DNA of 64,000 nucleotides from Lysobacterales bacterium 63-13 (lineage in GTDB: Bacteria > Pseudomonadota > Gammaproteobacteria > Xanthomonadales > Rhodanobacteraceae): positions 124,001-188,000 of the forward strand of contig MKWR01000004.1 of NCBI GenBank assembly GCA_001899855.1, given 5' to 3'. Numbering within the stretch: the stretch's first letter is position 1; the number at the start of each line of letters is the position of its first letter. Shown here piece by piece: positions 59,165 to 64,000 of the stretch. Below the pieces are notes generated by a model that was not told where the DNA came from, made no database searches, and was given only the letters and a program-made list of their open reading frames with translations. The position numbers and the translations under genes are program-made.

Positions 59165-59593
59165 TTAAATGTCCAGCACTTGCGGCTGCTGGGCGGTGTG
59201 CGGGTGATTCGGGCCGGCGTAGACCTTGAGCTTGCGATACATCGCACGACCCAGCGGGTTCTTCGGCAGCATGCCCTTGACGGCGATTTCAATGACGCGC
59301 TCCGGATGCGATGCGAGCATGTCCTTGAGCGAGGTCGTCTTCAGGTTGCCGATATGACCGGTGAAGCGGTGGTAGTTCTTGTCATTCAGCTTGTTGCCGG
59401 TGACCGCGATCTTTTCCGCGTTGACGACGACGAGGAAATCGCCGGTGTCGACGTGGGTGGTGTAGATCGGCTTGTGCTTGCCCTTCAAGCGGCGGGCGAG
59501 TTCGGTCGACAGGCGGCCAAGCGTCTTGTTGCTGGCGTCGACAATGTACCAGTCGCGCTTGACGCTTTCTGGCTTGGCGCTGATCGTCTTCAT
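59165..59593 (-). CDS. rplM: 50S ribosomal protein L13
   Basis: [49 protein letters not shown]-type sequence. Confidence 0.99.
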   Translation of the reverse strand: MKTISAKPESVKRDWYIVDASNKTLGRLSTELARRLKGKHKPIYTTHVDTGDFLVVVNAEKIAVTGNKLNDKNYHRFTGHIGNLKTTSLKDMLASHPERVIEIAVKGMLPKNPLGRAMYRKLKVYAGPNHPHTAQQPQVLDI

Positions 59594-59645
59594 ATCAAAA
59601 CCTTGAATGCCCTGCATGGGCTGGATGCGGCGAAAGGCGCGGGAG

Positions 59646-59672
59646 AATATAGGATCGCCCGGCGCCACGCAA
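59646..59672 (-). promoter_or_regulatory. Putative sigma-70-like promoter for rplM operon
   Basis: Minus strand ttgcgt - 15 nt - tatatt upstream of rplM; spacing shorter than optimal. Confidence 0.35.
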
Positions 59673-59728
59673 GTCTGCGCCCCGGAAACAGGCGACGCGC
59701 AGCGAGCCGCGAATGATAGCATCAAGTC

Positions 59729-60955
59729 ATGGCCGATACGACCCATGGGCAGCCTGGCAAGTCACTTGCCGCCCTCACCGATCAATGCGTGATGTGTGGC
59801 CTGTGCCTGCCGCACTGCCCGACCTATGGCCTTGACCAGCATGAGGCCGAATCGCCACGCGGGCGCATCGCCGTGGCGCGACGCCTGGCCAGTGGCCAGT
59901 TGCCGGTCTCCGCGGAGACCGTTGGCCATCTCGATCGCTGCCTGGCTTGCCTGGCCTGCGAGGCGGTTTGCCCGTCGCAGGTCGAGTACGAGGAAATCCT
60001 CATCCAGACCCGCGCCCTGCTCAGGCCGTCACGGCCGCGACGCGGCAGGCTGAGCCGCTGGCTTGCCGATCCGGCCATCCTCGTCCGCCTGGCGCGGCTG
60101 GGTTCGGCGGTGCGTGCCGGCTATTGGCTGCCGCCTCTGGCGCGCTGGTTGCCTGGCTCATCCCGCTTGCGCCGCCTTGCCGCCGAGATGCCGAGGACGC
60201 CGGCGCACGTGCCGGTGCCGCCTCGCCCAGCTCCCGTCGCCGCTGATCGTGGTCGGGTCATCCTTTTCCCGGGCTGCGTCGCCAGCGTTTTCGATCGCGA
60301 CACGCTGGACGCCGCGCGCCTCCTGCTTGGCGCGCTCGGTCACGAAGTCGCCATGCCGACTGCGCCGGTGTGTTGCGGCGCGCTCGCCCTGCATGCCGGT
60401 GAAGTCGAGGCGGCGGCGCGCAGCGCGCAGGCGACGCATTCGGCCCTGCAGGCCTGCGACGCGGAAACCGCCCTTGTTTGTGCCTCCGGATGCCTCGGCA
60501 GCCTGCGTGATCACGGCATGCCTGGCTCCGCCTTGCGCATTGATGATGTGCTGGCCTTCCTTGCCGCCGACGCGCGCTGGCCGCAGTTGCGCTTCAAGGC
60601 CCTGGCGCAGCGCGTCGCCGTGCACCTGCCGTGCACGCAGATGCATGTCGGCAGCGGCAAGCAGCCCTTGTTGCAACTGCTGGCAAGCATTCCCGGTCTG
60701 CAACTGCTGGTGCTGCCAGATCAGCCGGGTTGTTGCGGTGCGGCCGGCAACTATTTCATCGAGCAAGCCGATCACGCCGATCGCCTGCGCGCGGAGAAAC
60801 TCGATCAGTTTGGCCGACAGTCCGCCGACCTGCTGTTGACGACCAACATCGGTTGCCGGATCTTTCTCGGCAACGGCCTGCGCCAGCGCGGTGCAAGGAT
60901 TGCCGTGCTGCACCCGCTGGCCTTGCTTGCCCGCCAATTGGAAACCCAAGCATGA
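59729..60955 (+). CDS. Glycolate oxidase iron-sulfur subunit-like (Fe-S)-binding protein
   Basis: [15 protein letters not shown] and [15 protein letters not shown] 4Fe-4S motifs; CCG motifs VCCGAL and GCCGAAGNY. Confidence 0.88.
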   Translation: MADTTHGQPGKSLAALTDQCVMCGLCLPHCPTYGLDQHEAESPRGRIAVARRLASGQLPVSAETVGHLDRCLACLACEAVCPSQVEYEEILIQTRALLRPSRPRRGRLSRWLADPAILVRLARLGSAVRAGYWLPPLARWLPGSSRLRRLAAEMPRTPAHVPVPPRPAPVAADRGRVILFPGCVASVFDRDTLDAARLLLGALGHEVAMPTAPVCCGALALHAGEVEAAARSAQATHSALQACDAETALVCASGCLGSLRDHGMPGSALRIDDVLAFLAADARWPQLRFKALAQRVAVHLPCTQMHVGSGKQPLLQLLASIPGLQLLVLPDQPGCCGAAGNYFIEQADHADRLRAEKLDQFGRQSADLLLTTNIGCRIFLGNGLRQRGARIAVLHPLALLARQLETQA

Positions 60956-61596
60956 AATCCCGACCGCTTTCCCGTCTCGATCGTGTCCTCGTCGAAATCG
61001 AGCACGCCCTCGGCACCGCTTTCGATCCGCAACCCGCATGCACGCGGCCGTCGCCGGCGCTGGGCATCGACGAGGCCCCGCTGGAGGATGACCAGCGCCG
61101 CCATGCCGGTGGCCTGATGCGCATCAACCATGTCGGCGAGGTCTGTGCCCAGGCCTTGTACTCGGGGCAGGCCGCCGTTGCCCGTGATCCGCAGGTGCGT
61201 CGGCAACTGCTCGAAGCGGCCGCCGAGGAAACCGATCATCTGGCCTGGTGCGGCGAGCGCCTGCACGAACTTGGCGACCGCCCGAGCCTGCTCAACCCGC
61301 TCTGGTACGGCGGCGCCTATGCGATTGGCGCGGTTGCCGGTCTGCTCAGTGACCGCCTGAGCCTGGGCTTCGTTGTCGAAACCGAGCGCCAGGTCGAAGC
61401 CCATCTGCAGGGGCATCTGGGCAAACTGCCCGAAGCCGACCTGCGCAGCCGCGCCATCGTCAGGCAGATGAAGGAAGACGAAGCCCGCCACGCTGACCAG
61501 GCTCAGGCTGCCGGCGGCCTCGACCTGCCGGCTCCGGCAAAGGGCCTGATGCGCCTGGCCGCCAACGTCATGCGCGCGGTGGCGTATAAGATCTAG
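60952..61596 (+). CDS. coq7: Coq7-family demethoxyubiquinone hydroxylase
   Basis: [27 protein letters not shown]-type di-iron motif [21 protein letters not shown]. Confidence 0.95.
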   Translation: MKSRPLSRLDRVLVEIEHALGTAFDPQPACTRPSPALGIDEAPLEDDQRRHAGGLMRINHVGEVCAQALYSGQAAVARDPQVRRQLLEAAAEETDHLAWCGERLHELGDRPSLLNPLWYGGAYAIGAVAGLLSDRLSLGFVVETERQVEAHLQGHLGKLPEADLRSRAIVRQMKEDEARHADQAQAAGGLDLPAPAKGLMRLAANVMRAVAYKI

Positions 61597-61668
61597 GGAT
61601 TCGGGATTCGAAATTCGTAAAAGCTGGACGCGCGAGATTCCGCTCTAACGAATCCCGAATCCCGGCGT
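61594..61668. repeat. Inverted GGGATTCGGGATTCG repeat between convergent coq7 and speD
   Basis: gggattcgggattcgaaattcg ... cgaatcccgaatcccgg. Confidence 0.65.
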
Positions 61669-62454
61669 TCAGGCCAGATTGCGGCCGTGGAACAACTCCT
61701 CGATTTCGCGGCGAACCAGCGCTTCGATGCGCTGGCGTTCCTTGAACGAGAGATCGTCAGCGTGTGCCTCGAAGAGGTAGGTGTCGAGGTCGAAATCCTT
61801 GATGTGCATCTTCGTGTGGAACATGTTTTCCTGGTACACGTTGACGTCGAACATCTCGTATTTCTGGCGGATATGCTTGGCCAGGTATTCCTGCACCGAA
61901 TTGATGCGGTGGTCCATGTAGTGCTTGCGGCCTTTCACGTCACGCGTGAAGCCGCGCACGCGATAGTCGGCGATGACAATGTCCGACTCGAAGCTGTCGA
62001 TGAGGAAATTCAGCGCCTTCAGCGGCGAGATCACGCCACAGGTGGCCACGTCGATATCCGCGCGGAAGGTCGCGATGCCATTGTGCGGATGCGTTTCCGG
62101 GTAGGTGTGGACGGTGATGTGGCTCTTGTCCATGTGCGCGACGACCGCGCCTGAAATTGTGTCGCGGCCGAGTTTGTCGACGACCGGCTCCTCGGAAATC
62201 AGGATCGTCACGCTGGCGCCCTGCGGATCGTAATCCTGGCGCGCGACGTTGAGGATGTTGGCGCCGATGATGTCGGCCACGTCGGTGAGGATCGCGGTCA
62301 GGCGCTCGGCGTTGTAGGCTTCATCGATGTACTCGATGTAGCGCTGGCGCTGATCTTCCGACACTGCATAGCAGATGTCGTAGATGTTGAAGCTCAACGC
62401 CTTGGTCAGGTTGTTGAAACCTTGCAGGCGCAAACGGGGAATGGGTTTGACCAT
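61669..62454 (-). CDS. speD: S-adenosylmethionine decarboxylase proenzyme
   Basis: [44 protein letters not shown]. Confidence 0.97.
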   Translation of the reverse strand: MVKPIPRLRLQGFNNLTKALSFNIYDICYAVSEDQRQRYIEYIDEAYNAERLTAILTDVADIIGANILNVARQDYDPQGASVTILISEEPVVDKLGRDTISGAVVAHMDKSHITVHTYPETHPHNGIATFRADIDVATCGVISPLKALNFLIDSFESDIVIADYRVRGFTRDVKGRKHYMDHRINSVQEYLAKHIRQKYEMFDVNVYQENMFHTKMHIKDFDLDTYLFEAHADDLSFKERQRIEALVRREIEELFHGRNLA

Positions 62455-62767
62455 GATGTACCTCTTCAGCCCGGACCCCGGGGAAACGGCGCGCAGTATG
62501 GGCCAATCACGCAGTTGACGAAACCACCCGCCCGGCAATCGTGCTTAACAGCCATCGACGCATCGGCATGGCATTACAGGGAAAGGACGCCAATCCGGGC
62601 GGCAGGCACGGCCCTGGCCCAGGGGTTTCCCCGCTGCGCCGGCCGACATGCGATGCTTGAATTGCAATAAGATTGGTAAATGACTGCATATAAGCGGTGC
62701 GGTCGCTGGAACTTCTGCCGCGTTTGTGAATTGCAGGCGCGACGAATTGGGAGATGCTCGCGTGAAA

Positions 62768-63475
62768 ATGGCTGATTTCCGATACACCCTGCAGCGCAAT
62801 GTTTCCAAGGTGCAGGCTCCACCGTCGCTGATCCCGGATCGCGACGCCATGGAGAAATTCCTCGGCATGTGCCATCGCCGTCGCTACCCGAACAAGACCG
62901 CGATCATCCGCCCCGGCGATTCCGCCAACATTCTTTATTATGTGATCGATGGTTCGCTGACCGTGTCCTCCGAGGACGAGGAAGGCCGTGAGCTGATCCT
63001 CGCCTACCTCAACCGCGGCGAATTCATTGGCGAAATGGGCTTGTTCGTGGAAACCCCGCGGCGCGAAGTCATGGTGCGCACGCGCACGCCCTGCGAGTTG
63101 GCCGAAATCGGCTATGAGCGCATGTTCAACCTGTTCGAGGGGCCGTTGCGCGACGAGTGCCCGAAGATCCTCTTCGCCATCGGCTCGCAATTGACCAACC
63201 GCCTGCTGCATACCAGCCGCAAGGTCAGCCGCCTCGCATTCATGGATGTCACCGGTCGCGTCGGCAAGACCCTGATTGACCTCACCGACGAGCCCGATGC
63301 GATGTCGCACCCGCTGGGCACGCAGATCCGCATCTCGCGCCAGGAAATCAGCCGCATTGTCGGCTGCTCGCGTGAAATGGTCGGGCGCGTGCTCAAGCAG
63401 TTGGAGGAGCAAGGCATGATCAGCGTCTCCGGCAAGACCATCGTCGTCCTCGGTCGCCGCGCCGAACCGCTCTGA
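62768..63475 (+). CDS. clp: CRP/FNR family regulator, Clp-like
   Basis: cNMP-binding fold, YVIDGSLTVSSEDEEGRELILAYLNRGEFIGEMGLF; HTH ISRQEISRIVGCSREMVGRVLKQLEEQGMI; next to speD as in Xanthomonas. Confidence 0.9.
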   Translation: MADFRYTLQRNVSKVQAPPSLIPDRDAMEKFLGMCHRRRYPNKTAIIRPGDSANILYYVIDGSLTVSSEDEEGRELILAYLNRGEFIGEMGLFVETPRREVMVRTRTPCELAEIGYERMFNLFEGPLRDECPKILFAIGSQLTNRLLHTSRKVSRLAFMDVTGRVGKTLIDLTDEPDAMSHPLGTQIRISRQEISRIVGCSREMVGRVLKQLEEQGMISVSGKTIVVLGRRAEPL

Positions 63476-63487
63476 ATCCGGCGTCGA

Positions 63488-64000
63488 TCAGGACCAGCTG
63501 ACCATGCGCGGCTCGCGTCCGAGCGCATGGCGCACGCGCAGGCTGGTGCGCGTGTCGGCATTGACCAGGACCGCATCGGTCGCGCGAATGAGCATCGGAA
63601 TATCGTGCGCGGAGTCGCTGTAGGCCAGGTCCCAGGGTTCGCTGATGCCGTGCAAGGCGATCTGTGCGGGTTTCGCCTTGCCGAAGTTGTGCACCAGTTT
63701 GCGCATGCCGAGGCGACCGCCGCGCAGGCGCGAGGCAACGATCTCAAGATCGGGCAGGCCGATTGAATCGAAGATCGCGCGCACCAGGTTTTCCTCGCAT
63801 CCGGTGACAATGATCACCCGATCACCGGCAAGGATGTGCCGGCGCATCGCACTGATGCCTTCGCGGATGAAGATGCGTGGCTTGCCGACCAGCTCGCTGG
63901 CGAAATCAAGCGTCAGCGCCTCGAAGCGTGCCTGGCTGGTGCCGAGCAGGCTGATGCGTACGAAGACGCCGATGATCGGCATGCGCAAGGAACGTATCGC
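63488..64000 (-). CDS. HAD-family hydrolase (partial at right edge)
   Basis: GDRVIIVTGCEENLVRAIFDSIGLPDLEIVASRLRGG..., YSDSAHDIPMLIRATDAVLVNAD. Confidence 0.8.
   Translation of the reverse strand, partial: AIRSLRMPIIGVFVRISLLGTSQARFEALTLDFASELVGKPRIFIREGISAMRRHILAGDRVIIVTGCEENLVRAIFDSIGLPDLEIVASRLRGGRLGMRKLVHNFGKAKPAQIALHGISEPWDLAYSDSAHDIPMLIRATDAVLVNADTRTSLRVRHALGREPRMVSWS

Overview
This 64 kb window looks like the chromosome of a high-GC gammaproteobacterium of the Xanthomonadales/Lysobacterales type (lineage inferred from gene content and order). Most of it is housekeeping sequence: rplM-rpsI-tRNA-Gln, coq7-speD-clp, zapA-6S RNA-5-FCL-rpiA, ygfB-pepP, phhA, folE, mprF and a full-length Lhr helicase. 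The most notable region is about 42.7-44.2 kb. There a small IS200-like HUH/Y1 transposase of the RAYT type (43267-43773, minus) lies between two arrays of REP-like palindromes. Each array unit is a 72-bp mosaic element made of two different REPs in inverted orientation. Both REPs have a GTGG head, 8-bp arms and a 3-nt loop. Five units repeat at exactly 106 bp on one side of the gene; on the other side the spacing is exactly 142 bp, with 18-bp tandem copies of the REP head in the spacers. Other points of interest are a proteobacterial dedicated sortase locus with an unexplained 61-aa ORF, a yybP-ykoY (Mn2+) riboswitch upstream of a TerC-family gene, an AcvB-like/NlpC/MprF lipid-aminoacylation neighbourhood, a HipA-like kinase overlapping a DUF3037 gene, a dispersed GGGAATCGGGAAT repeat family including copies translated in-frame inside lhr, and a 1521-aa propeller-PAS-GGDEF-EAL sensor. 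All calls come from reading the sequence and the supplied ORF translations; no database search was run.
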